Shown here piece by piece: positions 9,263-18,226 of a stretch of 64,000 bases of DNA. The notes beneath the pieces are model-generated. The model worked only from the letters and a program-made list of their open reading frames with translations, did not search any database and was not told the DNA's origin. The DNA is from Azospirillum fermentarium (GTDB taxonomy: Bacteria; Pseudomonadota; Alphaproteobacteria; Azospirillales; Azospirillaceae), in the NCBI RefSeq assembly GCF_025961205.1, contig NZ_JAOQNH010000002.1:960208-1024207 (forward strand). The letters are read 5' to 3'. Within the stretch, counting starts at the first letter, position 1. Every line of letters starts with the position of its first letter. The position numbers and the translations under genes were made by a program.

Positions 9263-10267
9263 TCAAACCTCATGTGGATTATGGTTTAACATGGAAACAG
9301 GGGCCGGCACGGCGCCGCCCGCGTCCCGCAACAGCGATACCGCCGCTTCTTCCACGTTCGAAACGGCGATTCCCTGCATCAGCGGAATGGGGGCCAGACC
9401 CGCGGCCTTCAACCGGGCCAGCAGCGCATCGCGGGGAATGCTGCCGGTCACCACCCGCGCCCGCGGCCCCCAGGGGGCGTAACGTTCAGGATAGCCCGGC
9501 CCGAACAGGCCCAGCGTCGGTGTTCCCACCGCCGCTGCGATGTGCATCAGACCGGAATCGTTCCCGATATAGAGTGCCGCCCGCTCCAGACAAGCCGCCG
9601 CGGCCAGCGGATCGGTGCGCCCGGTCAGATCGACCCCCGCCGGCCCCAGCGCGGCCAGAACCGGGCGGGCGCGCTCGGCCTCCGCCCCGCCGGCGGCCAG
9701 CACCGCCACCCGCCCGCCGGCCAGGGGCCCGCCCGCGGCGGTCAGGGTGCGGGCCACAGCGGCGAAACGGTCCGCCGGCCATTCCTTGGACAGCCAGTTG
9801 GCGGTCGGGCCCAGCGCCAGCAGCGGGGCGCCATCGGACGGCAGCAGCCGGTCCGCCACCGACCGCGCCTCGGCGTCGATCCACAGGCCGGGAGCCGGCG
9901 GCGGGCTCAGGCCCAGCACCGCGGCCAGTTCCTCCACCTTGTGCACCATGCCGGCGGCGGGGTGGAAGATGCTGCGCCGCGCCGCCCACACCAGCCGGCT
10001 GACGGCGGAGTTGCGCAGGTCGATGACCCAATCCCAGCGGACGCCCACGCTGGCCCGCCACAGCGCCAGCCAGTGACGGGCCAGCGGCTGCTTGCGCAGC
10101 ACTGCCACCCGGTCCAGCCCCGGCACCGCGCGGAACAGGGGGGCGGCCACCGGCCCGCAGGCGATGGTCACCCGCGCCCGCGGGTGGGTGGCGATCACGT
10201 GGCGCAGCAGGCCGGTGGACAGCACCGCATCGCCGATGCGGTTGGAGGTGATGAACAGAACACGCAC
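9263..10267 (-). CDS. Glycosyltransferase family 9 (heptosyltransferase-like)
   Basis: 334 residues. The N-terminus (MRVLFITSNRIGDAVLSTGL) and the C-terminal donor site (YIGNDSGLMHIAAAVGTPTL, then GLFGP) are signatures of ADP-heptose:LPS heptosyltransferases (GT9). GPTANWLSKEWP is the central sugar-nucleotide segment. It should add a heptose or related sugar to lipopolysaccharide on the cytoplasmic face of the inner membrane. It sits 19 bp after the lptF stop on the same strand, so the two are probably co-transcribed and both serve the outer-membrane LPS. Confidence 0.83.
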   Translation of the reverse strand: MRVLFITSNRIGDAVLSTGLLRHVIATHPRARVTIACGPVAAPLFRAVPGLDRVAVLRKQPLARHWLALWRASVGVRWDWVIDLRNSAVSRLVWAARRSIFHPAAGMVHKVEELAAVLGLSPPPAPGLWIDAEARSVADRLLPSDGAPLLALGPTANWLSKEWPADRFAAVARTLTAAGGPLAGGRVAVLAAGGAEAERARPVLAALGPAGVDLTGRTDPLAAAACLERAALYIGNDSGLMHIAAAVGTPTLGLFGPGYPERYAPWGPRARVVTGSIPRDALLARLKAAGLAPIPLMQGIAVSNVEEAAVSLLRDAGGAVPAPVSMLNHNPHEV

Positions 10268-10286
10268 GATGAAACCGCCTTACCCC

Positions 10287-11399
10287 TTATCCGCGCACCG
10301 CCCGGTGGATGCGGCCGCGCAGCAGGACCATCAGCCCCCCGGCCAGCACCACCATCGGCATGGCGTACATCAGCGGAATGACCGCCGGGTTGCGCCCGGC
10401 CAGGCTGGTCAGGCCGATGGCCGACGCCTGGACCACCACCACCATCACCATCGCCACGGCCACCCGCCCGCTCTGGCCGCGGCGGTTGAACTCGCCCGAC
10501 AGCATGGACGCCAGGGCCAGCATCGTGAAGGCCACCGACAGCAGGGGCGCGCTGAACCGCTGGTGCAGTTCCGCCGTCAGGTTGCCCAGCAGCCGGGTGT
10601 TGGCCTGGACGTCGGGCGGGGGGTGCAGCAGCTCGTCGGTGCTGCGTTCGCGCGCGTCGGCCTGCCGCGGGCCGCCGGAGCCGGACGAGCTGGCGTAGAT
10701 CTTCAGCTCGATGGCGTAGCTTTCGAAATAAAGCTGGGACAGCTTGCGGGTGGTCTCGTCCATTTCCTGGCGGTTGCCGTCGAAGACGACGAAACGCATG
10801 CCCTCGGCGGTGGGGATGATGGCGGCGCGGCGGCCCAGGATCGACACCGGCTTGTGCGCCACCCGCGCATCATGGATCAGGATGCCGGTGAAGGTGCCGT
10901 CGCTGTCGCGCTCGCGCACATAGATGCTGAGCCGGTCGCTCACGTCGTTGAACACGCCCTCGCGGATGAAAAGCTGGGAATAGTCGTTGCGCACCGCGTA
11001 TTCCAGCCGCGCCAGTTCCCGGTGCGCCGCCGGGGTCAGCCACACGTTCAGCAGCCCGACGATGCCGCCGACGATCAGCGCCAGCACGATGGCGGGCCGC
11101 GCCAGCGCCAGCGGCCCCATGCCGGCGGACCGCATCACCACCAGCTCGCTGTCGGTGTTGAGCTTGTTGTAGGTGAACATCACCCCCGCCACCAGGGCGA
11201 TGGGCAGCACCAGCCCCAGAAAGGTCGGCACCGTCAGCAGCAAAAGCCACAGGAACACGCTGATGGGCGCCCCCGCCTCCACCACCATTTCGATCAGGCG
11301 CAGGGACTGGCTGAGCCAGATGGTGATGGTCAGCCCCGCCGTGGAATAGAGCGTGGCCAGGGCCAGCAGCCGGAAAAGGTACCGTTCAAGTCGCTTCAT
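10287..11399 (-). CDS. lptF: LPS export permease LptF
   Basis: 370 residues begun at ATG 11399 (MKRLERYLFRLLA); an upstream TTG-type extension has no family support. Six transmembrane helices in the YjgP/YjgQ layout: three N-terminal, a periplasmic jellyroll domain (about residues 130-260), and three C-terminal. It carries the family segments VLPIALVAGVMFTYNKL and NTDSELVVMRSAGM. LptF and LptG form the inner-membrane part of the LptB2FGC LPS extractor. LptG usually follows directly, but here the next gene is a GT9 transferase. Confidence 0.87.
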   Translation of the reverse strand: MKRLERYLFRLLALATLYSTAGLTITIWLSQSLRLIEMVVEAGAPISVFLWLLLLTVPTFLGLVLPIALVAGVMFTYNKLNTDSELVVMRSAGMGPLALARPAIVLALIVGGIVGLLNVWLTPAAHRELARLEYAVRNDYSQLFIREGVFNDVSDRLSIYVRERDSDGTFTGILIHDARVAHKPVSILGRRAAIIPTAEGMRFVVFDGNRQEMDETTRKLSQLYFESYAIELKIYASSSGSGGPRQADARERSTDELLHPPPDVQANTRLLGNLTAELHQRFSAPLLSVAFTMLALASMLSGEFNRRGQSGRVAVAMVMVVVVQASAIGLTSLAGRNPAVIPLMYAMPMVVLAGGLMVLLRGRIHRAVRG

Positions 11400-11529
11400 C
11401 ACATCAGGGCCGGTTTGCCGCGAACGCGGGTGGAAGCTGACGGCACCGGCCCGTCCGGTCAAGTGTCATCCGCCCCTTTCCCGGCCCAAGCTGCTATGAT
11501 GCGGCATCTTTCCCATCGAGGTGCCTTTC

Positions 11530-12279
11530 ATGTCTCCCCGCCCGCTCGTCACGATCATCACCCCGACCCGTGGGCGGGAGGCGTTCCTGCCCCTGGCCCA
11601 CGCTTGCGTGCAGGCCCAGACCTATCCCAACATCCAGTGGGTGGTGTTCGACGACTCACCCCGGCCGTCGCCCTATCTCCAGCCCCGTGCGGCCAAGAAC
11701 CTGATCTACATCAGCGCTCCCGACCTGTTCGAGGTGGGTGAGAAGCGCAACCTGATGATCGAGCATTCCCACGGCGAGATCATCGTCCATTGCGACGACG
11801 ACGATTACTATGCCCCGCACTATGTGGAAACCATGGTGAACTGGCTGGAGGAAGGGGCGGATTTCGTCAAGCTGTCGGGCTGGTATCTCTACAGCCGCCC
11901 TTTGCGCCGGTTCGGCTATTGGGACACCGCCGCCGGCGGCCCGCATTTCCGCTGGAGCCGGTCGGGCGCCGCCTTCGTCGAGGCCAACACCCCGCCCGAC
12001 GACGGCAACCGGCTGGGGTACGGCTTCACCTATGCCTACCGCCGGTCCCTGTGGGAAAGCGCCGGCCCCTTCCCCGCCGTCAACGCGCTGGAGGATCTGG
12101 CCTTCGCCCGCGCCGCCGCCGCCGCGGGCCGCACCGTCACCCGCCCGGACCAGAGCGGGCTGGCGCTCCACATCCTGCACGACGGCTCCACCAGCCTGTG
12201 CCTGCCGCAGCAGGAGCTGCCGCTGGACCGGCTGGACACCATCTTCGGCCCCGCCGTGCGGGCCTACACGGGGGAATAG
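11530..12279 (+). CDS. Glycosyltransferase family 2
   Basis: 249 residues from ATG 11530, chosen because GAGGTG at 11517-11522 makes a ribosome site at correct spacing. GT-A fold: VTIITPTRGRE at the start, donor-site acidic residues in HCDDDDYYAP, then a C-terminal part with YGFTYAYRRSLWE and a conserved acidic EDLAFARAA. Cytoplasmic sugar transfer is likely; acceptor and donor cannot be told. Transcribed away from lptF with about 130 bp between starts, and convergent with rlmH. Confidence 0.83.
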   Translation: MSPRPLVTIITPTRGREAFLPLAHACVQAQTYPNIQWVVFDDSPRPSPYLQPRAAKNLIYISAPDLFEVGEKRNLMIEHSHGEIIVHCDDDDYYAPHYVETMVNWLEEGADFVKLSGWYLYSRPLRRFGYWDTAAGGPHFRWSRSGAAFVEANTPPDDGNRLGYGFTYAYRRSLWESAGPFPAVNALEDLAFARAAAAAGRTVTRPDQSGLALHILHDGSTSLCLPQQELPLDRLDTIFGPAVRAYTGE

Positions 12280-12288
12280 GCCCGCCCC

Positions 12289-12747
12289 TCACACCCGGTG
12301 GTACGGGTGCCCGGCCAAAATCTGCTGGGCGCGGTAGAGCTGTTCGGTCAGCATGCCGCGCACCAGCATGTGCGGCCACGTCATGGGCCCGAAGGCCATC
12401 AGGAAATCGGCACGCCGGCGCACCGCCTCCCCATGGCCATCGGCACCGCCGATGAGAAAGGCGAGGTCGGCCACGCCGGAATCGCGCCACTGGCCGATCT
12501 TCTGCGCGAAGGCGGGGCTGTCCAGCGCCCGGCCCCGCTCGTCCAGGGCGACGATGATCGCCCCGGCGGGCACGGCGGCAAGCAGCAGGTCCGCCTCCTG
12601 CCGCTTCAGCTCGTCGGACGACAGCCGCTTCTTCACCTCCACCTCGCGCAGGGTGAAAGGCGACGTCAGCCGTCCGGCATAGTCGTCGAACAGATCACGG
12701 GCGGGGCCACCGCGCGCACGGCCCACGGCGGCCAGCCACAGCTTCAT
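12289..12747 (-). CDS. rlmH: 23S rRNA (pseudouridine1915-N3)-methyltransferase RlmH
   Basis: 152 residues, close to the family's ~155. Begins [18 protein letters not shown] methyltransferase features [25 protein letters not shown] (SAM-binding trefoil knot) and the C-terminal [20 protein letters not shown] with GHPYHR. It methylates N3 of pseudouridine 1915 in helix 69 of 23S rRNA in assembled 70S ribosomes. The start overlaps the rsfS stop by 4 nt (ATGA), the standard rsfS-rlmH coupling. Upstream in-frame codons belong to rsfS shadow and were excluded. Confidence 0.93.
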   Translation of the reverse strand: MKLWLAAVGRARGGPARDLFDDYAGRLTSPFTLREVEVKKRLSSDELKRQEADLLLAAVPAGAIIVALDERGRALDSPAFAQKIGQWRDSGVADLAFLIGGADGHGEAVRRRADFLMAFGPMTWPHMLVRGMLTEQLYRAQQILAGHPYHRV

Positions 12748-13202
12748 TCGTCCAGGCCGGCCTCGTCGTCGTCCAGCGCGTCGGCGGACACCGCCGCACC
12801 GTTCTCTTCCTCCACCGACGGAGCCGACAGGCCCCACATCTTCTCGATGTTGTAGAAGGCGCGGACCTCGGGACGGAACAGGTGGATGATGATGTCGCCG
12901 GCATCCACCAGCACCCAGTCGCACTGGGGCATGCCCTCGATCGACACATCGCCCAGGCCGGTTTCCCGCATCTTGCCGCGCAGACGGTCGGCCATGGCCG
13001 CGATGTGGCGGATGTTCCGCCCCGACGCCACGACCATATAGTCTGCGATGCTGGATTTCCCGGCAAGGTCGATGGTGACCACGTGGTCCGCCTGATCGGC
13101 GTCCAGAGACTGTTCGATGAGCGCCTTCAGTTCCTGAGGAGCGGGCGCGGGCCGCACCATCGCCGTGGCGGCCTGTGGCAATTGCGTAGTGATGGTTTCC
13201 AC
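12744..13202 (-). CDS. rsfS: Ribosome silencing factor RsfS
   Basis: About 152 residues from GTG 13202; an alternative ATG is at 13160. Core: [40 protein letters not shown], then [20 protein letters not shown] and [12 protein letters not shown]. RsfS binds uL14 and blocks joining of ribosomal subunits during starvation. The C-terminal acidic tail (~30 residues) is extra. Sits between nadD (stop at 13228) and rlmH, the common bacterial arrangement. The start is uncertain because neither candidate has a strong ribosome site. Confidence 0.88.
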   Translation of the reverse strand: METITTQLPQAATAMVRPAPAPQELKALIEQSLDADQADHVVTIDLAGKSSIADYMVVASGRNIRHIAAMADRLRGKMRETGLGDVSIEGMPQCDWVLVDAGDIIIHLFRPEVRAFYNIEKMWGLSAPSVEEENGAAVSADALDDDEAGLDE

Positions 13203-13227
13203 CTGTCTTATACCAAATGACCCAGCT

Positions 13228-13884
13228 TTACCCACCGGCCTGTCCCCGGTCCCCGGCGGCCGCACGGGCCGCGCGGATCGCCGTGGCCGAGGCCGGGTGC
13301 AACGGGTTCCGCAAAAACGTCCAGGCCGGCGGCTTTCGCCCCGCCAGCCCACGGAATTCCCCGACACCCACCTTCCGGCGGGCAAAACGCCGGGCGGCCT
13401 TGCCGCCCAATGCAGCAAGAGAATAGGCCGGACGGGCGAAGACTGCAACGGGGACCGTGCGGAAGATCCGCTCCCACCGCTTCCACCGCGGAATTTGTCC
13501 CAGATTGTCCGCCCCCATCAGCCACACGAAGCGGGTGCGCGGATACCGCCGGACCAGCGCGGCCAGCGTGTCGGCGGTGAAGCGGGTGCCGAGATCCCGC
13601 TCCACGCAGGTCACCGCGATGCGGGGATGGCGGGCCACGGCGCGGGCCTCACGCAGCCGTTCGGCCAGCGGGGCCATGCCGCGGGCGGGCTTCAGCGGGT
13701 TCTGCGGGCTGACCAGCCACCACACCCGGTCCAGCCCCAGCGCCTGGAGGGCATGGAGGCTGATGTGGCGGTGGCCGTCGTGGGCGGGGTTGAACGACCC
13801 GCCCAGCAGCCCCACCGACAGGCCCGCGTGCCGCGGCCCCGCCCAGCGGTAATTGCCCCCAACCGGCATCGGGGCCACCGGCAT
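13228..13884 (-). CDS. nadD: Nicotinate-nucleotide adenylyltransferase NadD
   Basis: 218 residues from ATG 13884, whose last base overlaps the proA TGA. Nucleotidyltransferase motif GGSFNPAHDGH lies at about residues 28-38, with RFVWLMGADNLGQIPRW and a variant C-terminal motif HPASATAIRAA that corresponds to the ISSTxIR region. It converts nicotinate mononucleotide to deamido-NAD in NAD synthesis. A second in-frame ATG lies five codons downstream. Gene order proA-nadD-rsfS-rlmH is conserved in alphaproteobacteria and supports the call. Confidence 0.9.
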   Translation of the reverse strand: MPVAPMPVGGNYRWAGPRHAGLSVGLLGGSFNPAHDGHRHISLHALQALGLDRVWWLVSPQNPLKPARGMAPLAERLREARAVARHPRIAVTCVERDLGTRFTADTLAALVRRYPRTRFVWLMGADNLGQIPRWKRWERIFRTVPVAVFARPAYSLAALGGKAARRFARRKVGVGEFRGLAGRKPPAWTFLRNPLHPASATAIRAARAAAGDRGQAGG

Positions 13885-15164
13885 CAGGGCCGGGTCTGGC
13901 CCGCGCCGCGCACCACATACTTGTAGGAGGTGAGTTGTTCCGCCCCCACCGGCCCGCGGGCGTGGAACTTGTCGGTGGAGATGCCGATCTCCGCCCCCAT
14001 GCCGAATTCCCCGCCGTCGGCGAACTGGGTGGAAGCGTTCCACAGCACGATGCCGCTGTCCACCCGCTGCAGGAACCGCTCGGCGGCCTCGGGGCTTTCG
14101 GTGACGATGGCGTCGGTGTGGTGGGAGCCGTGGCGGTTCACATGGTCGATCGCCGCGTCCACCCCGTCCACCACGCCGCAGGCGATGATGGCGTCCAGAT
14201 ACTCGGTGTCCCAATCCTCCGGCACCAGGGGCACCACGCGGGAATCGGCCGCCTGCGCCGCCTCGTCCCCGCGCACGGTGCAGCCGGCGTCCAGCAGATC
14301 CTTCACCAGCACCGGCAGCGCCGTCCCGGCGATGGCGCGGTCCACCAGCAGCGTTTCCGCCGCCCCGCAGATGGAGGTGCGGCGCATCTTGGCGTTCAGC
14401 ACCACCGCGCGCGCGCGCTCCAGATCGGCGGCCCCGTCCACATAGACGTGACAGTTGCCGTCCAGATGCTTGATGACCGGCACGCGGCTTTCCTCCGCCA
14501 CCCGCTGGATCAGGGTCTTGCCGCCGCGGGGCACGATCACGTCGATGCAATCGCGCATGGTCAGCATGTGCCCCACCGCCGCGCGGTCGGTGGTGGGCAC
14601 GAGCTGCACGCAGGCTTCCGGCAGCCCGGCCTCCCGCAGCCCCTGGGCCAGACAGGCGGCGATGGCGCGGGAGGAATGGAAGCTTTCCGACCCGCCGCGC
14701 AGGATGGCGGCGTTGCCCGACTTCAGGCACAGCCCCCCGGCGTCGGCGGTCACGTTGGGCCGGCTTTCATAGATGATGCCGATGACGCCCAGGGGCACGC
14801 GCACCCGCTGGATCTTCAGCCCGTTGGGCCGGTCCCACTCGGCCAGCACGCTGCCGATGGGGTCGGGGAAGGCCGCGACATCCTCCAGCCCCTTGGCCAT
14901 CGCCTCGATGCGGGCGGGGGTGAGCGTCAGGCGGTCGATCATGTTGGCGGCGATGCCGCGGTCCCTGGCGGCCTGCACGTCGGTGTCGTTGGCGGCCTGG
15001 ATCGCCGCCTGGCCCGCGCGGATGGCGGCGGCGGCGGCGGTCAACGCCCTGTTCTTCTGCGGCGCCGGGGCGTTCGCCAGCACAGCGGCGGCCTCACGGG
15101 CGGCGCACCCGATGGCAAGCATCTGATCGTGCAGGGAAACGGCGGTCATCGACAGGGCGGACAT
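13884..15164 (-). CDS. proA: Gamma-glutamyl phosphate reductase ProA
   Basis: 426 residues from ATG 15164. Aldehyde-dehydrogenase fold with [36 protein letters not shown] and the catalytic cysteine in [15 protein letters not shown]. It reduces gamma-glutamyl phosphate to glutamate semialdehyde with NADPH in proline synthesis. ProB (glutamate 5-kinase) is normally just upstream in related genomes but is absent here; the upstream neighbour is an unrelated divergent gene. Overlaps nadD by one base. Confidence 0.95.
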   Translation of the reverse strand: MSALSMTAVSLHDQMLAIGCAAREAAAVLANAPAPQKNRALTAAAAAIRAGQAAIQAANDTDVQAARDRGIAANMIDRLTLTPARIEAMAKGLEDVAAFPDPIGSVLAEWDRPNGLKIQRVRVPLGVIGIIYESRPNVTADAGGLCLKSGNAAILRGGSESFHSSRAIAACLAQGLREAGLPEACVQLVPTTDRAAVGHMLTMRDCIDVIVPRGGKTLIQRVAEESRVPVIKHLDGNCHVYVDGAADLERARAVVLNAKMRRTSICGAAETLLVDRAIAGTALPVLVKDLLDAGCTVRGDEAAQAADSRVVPLVPEDWDTEYLDAIIACGVVDGVDAAIDHVNRHGSHHTDAIVTESPEAAERFLQRVDSGIVLWNASTQFADGGEFGMGAEIGISTDKFHARGPVGAEQLTSYKYVVRGAGQTRP

Positions 15165-15441
15165 GGCGTCAATCTTTCGTGGCAAGTCCAATGGAATCAA
15201 GAGCCGGAGACTTTACCCGATCACGGCGCCGGGGGAAAGGCGGCTTCGCCATGGCCCGCGCGGCTCCGCTCCCCCTGGGGGCCCGGTGCCCCCTGCCCCT
15301 CTCCGGGAGGCACGCCATGGGCATGAGTTCTCATGGACACGAGTTCATTCGCAATCTAAACTTTAGATTTATTACGCGGAAAATTGACGGTAATCAGAGG
15401 TTGTGTCATGCTCATCCAAGGATTGGGGAGGGGGATCGGGC

Positions 15442-16473
15442 ATGTCCACCATCATGACGGCGTACAGCACCGCACTGAGTCTCAAGGTGACCTCGGGGGC
15501 CGCCTCATCGCCGTCCAAGGCGGGCACCGCCGCAACGGCCAAGGACGGGGCGGGAACCGCCGCCTCCACCGGCAGCGGCTCGTCGGTGATGGTCACCCTG
15601 TCCATGCAGGCCCAACAGACGATGATCTCCGCCCAGACCGGATCGGCGCAGGCCACCTCCCAGACGCAAGGGACGGCGGCGAAGCCGTCGGGGGCCGGTG
15701 CGGCCTTCCAGCGCTATTTCCCCACGCGCGACGGCGCCCCGGCCACGGCGCTGGCCGATGCGGTCGCCAATCCGGGACAGGAAAGCAGCTCGGCCGGCAA
15801 GACGCTGGATCAGGTGGGGGCGGACGCCCGCGAGCGCATGGACGCCGTTTACAAGGCCATGGAGGCGAGCGGCCAGCCCTTCGATTACAACAGCACCGAG
15901 GGCCGGGACTGGAACTCGCTGATGGGGAGCCTGGACCGCCGGTCGCTGTACGCGGTCAGCAGCAACACCGGAGGCCAGTTCACCAAGCAGGAACAGGACA
16001 TCGCCCGGACCCTGATGGCCCAGCAACAGGGTTTGGCCACCGGCCTCTACCACGGCCCCACCAGCCAAATGGGAAGCTACACCGATCCCTACAACGGTGA
16101 CGTCGGCGCCAAGTACAAGGCCGCCGTGTCCTTCCTGGACAAGGTGAGCGGCGATGAAAAATCCTCCGTCGCCTGGGCGGGAAGCCGGGCGGCGGCCCAG
16201 GTCTCCTATCAATGGCGGATGATCGGAAACAATGAACCAGCCGAGGATCTGAGCAGCGACAACCCGCTGGTCAATCTCATCGTCTCGGCCATGGACACCG
16301 TGCGCACCGGCGGGGCGAGCCGGGGCATGAGCGGCAACCCCATCCACTCCGCCGACGACCTGAAGAAAGAGCGGTGGTTCAAGGGCTTCGAATCCCAACT
16401 CGACGGGGCGATGAAGCAGGCCAAGGAGATGTACCGCGCCACCAGCGCCGCCACCACGGCGGCGGCGGGCTGA
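15442..16473 (+). CDS. Unrecognised protein, paralog A of a two-gene family
   Basis: 343 residues from ATG 15442, preceded by a G-rich ribosome site (GGGGAGGGGG). No family recognised. Residues ~1-95 are Ala/Ser/Thr-rich and low complexity; no signal peptide or membrane helix. The C-terminal ~230 residues align with the product at 20477-21247: LDRRSLYAVSSNTGGQFTKQ against MDRRSLYAVFSNAGGQFSDS, and YKAAVSFLDKVSGDEKSS against MKAAVKYWESVSDEEKQS, then DNPLVNLIVSAM against DHPLVKVIRSAL. A lies alone, divergent from proA, where proB would often be. A structural or secreted role is only a guess. Confidence 0.75.
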   Translation: MSTIMTAYSTALSLKVTSGAASSPSKAGTAATAKDGAGTAASTGSGSSVMVTLSMQAQQTMISAQTGSAQATSQTQGTAAKPSGAGAAFQRYFPTRDGAPATALADAVANPGQESSSAGKTLDQVGADARERMDAVYKAMEASGQPFDYNSTEGRDWNSLMGSLDRRSLYAVSSNTGGQFTKQEQDIARTLMAQQQGLATGLYHGPTSQMGSYTDPYNGDVGAKYKAAVSFLDKVSGDEKSSVAWAGSRAAAQVSYQWRMIGNNEPAEDLSSDNPLVNLIVSAMDTVRTGGASRGMSGNPIHSADDLKKERWFKGFESQLDGAMKQAKEMYRATSAATTAAAG

Positions 16474-16510
16474 GCCCTTCCCCCAGGCACCGTTCAGCCG
16501 CGGTACGGGA

Positions 16511-16717
16511 TCATTTCCTTGAAACACCCGGATAAGGCGCTGAACGGATGAAGGCTTCCGCCAAGGATACGTCCCGGACGCGGTAAAGAGCCGCGGCGAT
16601 CACGTCATTGTACGCCACCACCACGCACGAAGCCGAACGGGGCCGGATGCCTGCCATAAGCGCAGCCACCCGGCCGCATCGCATCGCGCCATCAACAGAA
16701 TCCCATGGATATTTCAT
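16511..16717 (-). CDS. Possible small protein or gene fragment
   Basis: A 68-codon frame (start ATG 16717) lying 36 bp beyond the stop of the SLATT gene on the same strand. The stretch CVVVAYNDVIAAALYRV weakly recalls the effector-domain segment of LacI-type proteins, but the surrounding sequence does not continue the fold. No clear ribosome site. It may be a remnant or chance frame in the tail of an acquired segment. Confidence 0.22.
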   Translation of the reverse strand: MKYPWDSVDGAMRCGRVAALMAGIRPRSASCVVVAYNDVIAAALYRVRDVSLAEAFIRSAPYPGVSRK

Positions 16718-16767
16718 TATATATGTCTGCACGTTTACTGATTACTGTAAATGGATATATGCCATTA

Positions 16768-17655
16768 TTACGTATCTTTTTGCAGCTTAGCCATCCATGC
16801 ACGGTTTTCGGCAGAAATGACACTTTCGCAATTCTTGACGAAACCTGACCATTCCTGTGATGGAACCGGAGCGGGAGCCAAGCGCCAGTCCCGGACGAGA
16901 TCTTCAAGCTGCTGCGCCGTCGCCGCAAACGTCGTCGCCTGAAAATCGAAACGGCTCGACGCGCTATGAGCGGCGATGCTGCTGGCGATTGTGGTCAGAA
17001 CGGCAACCCATGGCCCCAGGTTGGCCGAAACAGGATCTCCCAACGTCGTCGCCACGGTTCCCGTCACCGCGGCCAGACCGGCCAACACGATTTCTGCCAC
17101 GCGAAACCGTTCAGCAAGACACGCATTCTCCCGAGCCTTAGGTTTGTAATATTCCCTGATCTGCTGCTCAACCCGCTGCTTGATATAAGTATCTGCATCG
17201 AGTTCTGGCGGCATGGCGTCCCCCGTCACCAGGATCCGCGACCGGTCAGCGCTTAAATCTCCAGCCCATTTATGAAACTCCTTGACTTTCTCCGATAAAA
17301 TATTGATGGCACCCGGCTGATCATAAGGAGATGATTTTGCCCGAAACGAATAAATTTCTGACTTTATCCCTTCGGATATGGAGCGGGCCCGCAACCACTT
17401 GCCGGTACGCTCGGCACCGAGAAAGTGACTGCCGAGAAAAGGCACCAGCGTCAAAGATGCCGCACCGACACTTCCCAAGCTGATTTTTGCCACCCCAGGA
17501 CCGACCACTGCGGCGAAGGTCTGCAGGGCGGCACCCGCCACGGTCAGGGTCAACACGACCGTCCGCCATGCTGTGCGGCGTGCCTTGAGCAGGTCCGCGG
17601 TTTTTGACCACCCGATATGATCATCCCAAAGCTGCTGCACCACGATATCATTCAT
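16768..17655 (-). CDS. SLATT-type membrane protein (two 2-TM modules)
   Basis: 295 residues with two similar halves. Module 1: basic segment LKARRTAWRT, TM helices ~32-52 and ~58-78, then a helical stalk (AERTGKWLRARSISEGIKSE). Module 2: LAERFRVAEIVL, TM helices ~187-206 and ~214-231, then FDFQATTFAATAQQLEDLVR. This tandem layout matches SLATT/DUF4231-type proteins, predicted membrane effectors in nucleotide-second-messenger conflict systems. No nucleotidyltransferase or SLOG partner is adjacent. Lower GC than neighbours and AT-rich flanks suggest recent transfer. Family assignment is by pattern only. Confidence 0.6.
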   Translation of the reverse strand: MNDIVVQQLWDDHIGWSKTADLLKARRTAWRTVVLTLTVAGAALQTFAAVVGPGVAKISLGSVGAASLTLVPFLGSHFLGAERTGKWLRARSISEGIKSEIYSFRAKSSPYDQPGAINILSEKVKEFHKWAGDLSADRSRILVTGDAMPPELDADTYIKQRVEQQIREYYKPKARENACLAERFRVAEIVLAGLAAVTGTVATTLGDPVSANLGPWVAVLTTIASSIAAHSASSRFDFQATTFAATAQQLEDLVRDWRLAPAPVPSQEWSGFVKNCESVISAENRAWMAKLQKDT

Positions 17656-18226
17656 AAGACTACTCCCGACTCTTCTAATGTCTTTTTAAAAAGAGAGAGG
17701 CAGCCCAATTCGCCGCCCGCGGCAGAGCATAGGCCGTTCCAGAGAGGCTGTTGAGCTGATCTCGGGACGGATGGAATCCGCACAGATTTTTCAGGATTAC
17801 AGAAAACAGAGTTCTTGTCATCGCAGACCATGACAGCGGTCAATCCGCCGGGAAAGGCTCAGACATTATGTTCGCTAAGGTCTTGCAGATGGCAGGGTGC
17901 TTGGAAATAAACCTCGGGTGCCCGCTCCATATTGCCCCGCCTGACCAGGATCTGGCCGAGCCGGTCACCCAGACAACAGTGGGGATGTCTGTACCCGCAC
18001 TTTTCCAGCAAGCCTTGAACACCGTGCAGATCATTGCGCGGCCCATGACCGCGGGCTGTCAAAGCGGCCACTTCACCATTTCGCCAAAGCATCAGGGACG
18101 GTTTTCAGAATATCCTCCATGACATCATAAACATACAAAAGATGATTGAATAAATATTCTCCGATAAAAATCAATTATAGCTCTAAAATAAAAGATTCTT
18201 TCCTGCCACCATCTGCTTTCGTGTTT
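17656..18226. other. AT-rich gap between SLATT gene and LysR gene
   Basis: 571 bp of markedly lower GC than its flanks. Apart from the TPR-like remnant no intact gene is visible. The right end (about 18120-18220) is very AT-rich. I see no transposase, direct repeats at the ends or tRNA that would mark an element boundary. Confidence 0.4.
17844..18120 (-). pseudogene. Decayed fragment of a TPR-repeat protein
   Basis: On the minus strand a start at 18120 (MEDILKTVPDALAKW) stops after 15 codons. A second frame then gives GDRLGQILVRRGNMERAPEV followed by YFQAPCHLQDLSEHN, close to the LG-x-G-x-ERA-x-Y-x-A-x-DLSE pattern of tetratricopeptide repeats in large bacterial TPR proteins. A third frame continues as SEPFPAD. 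The frame changes and the 100-300 bp size indicate a remnant rather than a gene. Confidence 0.4.

Noticed and set aside
13885..14730. Extension of the nadD frame into proA giving a 500-residue product
   Set aside because: NadD homology begins at 13884; the extra part is an out-of-frame translation of proA.
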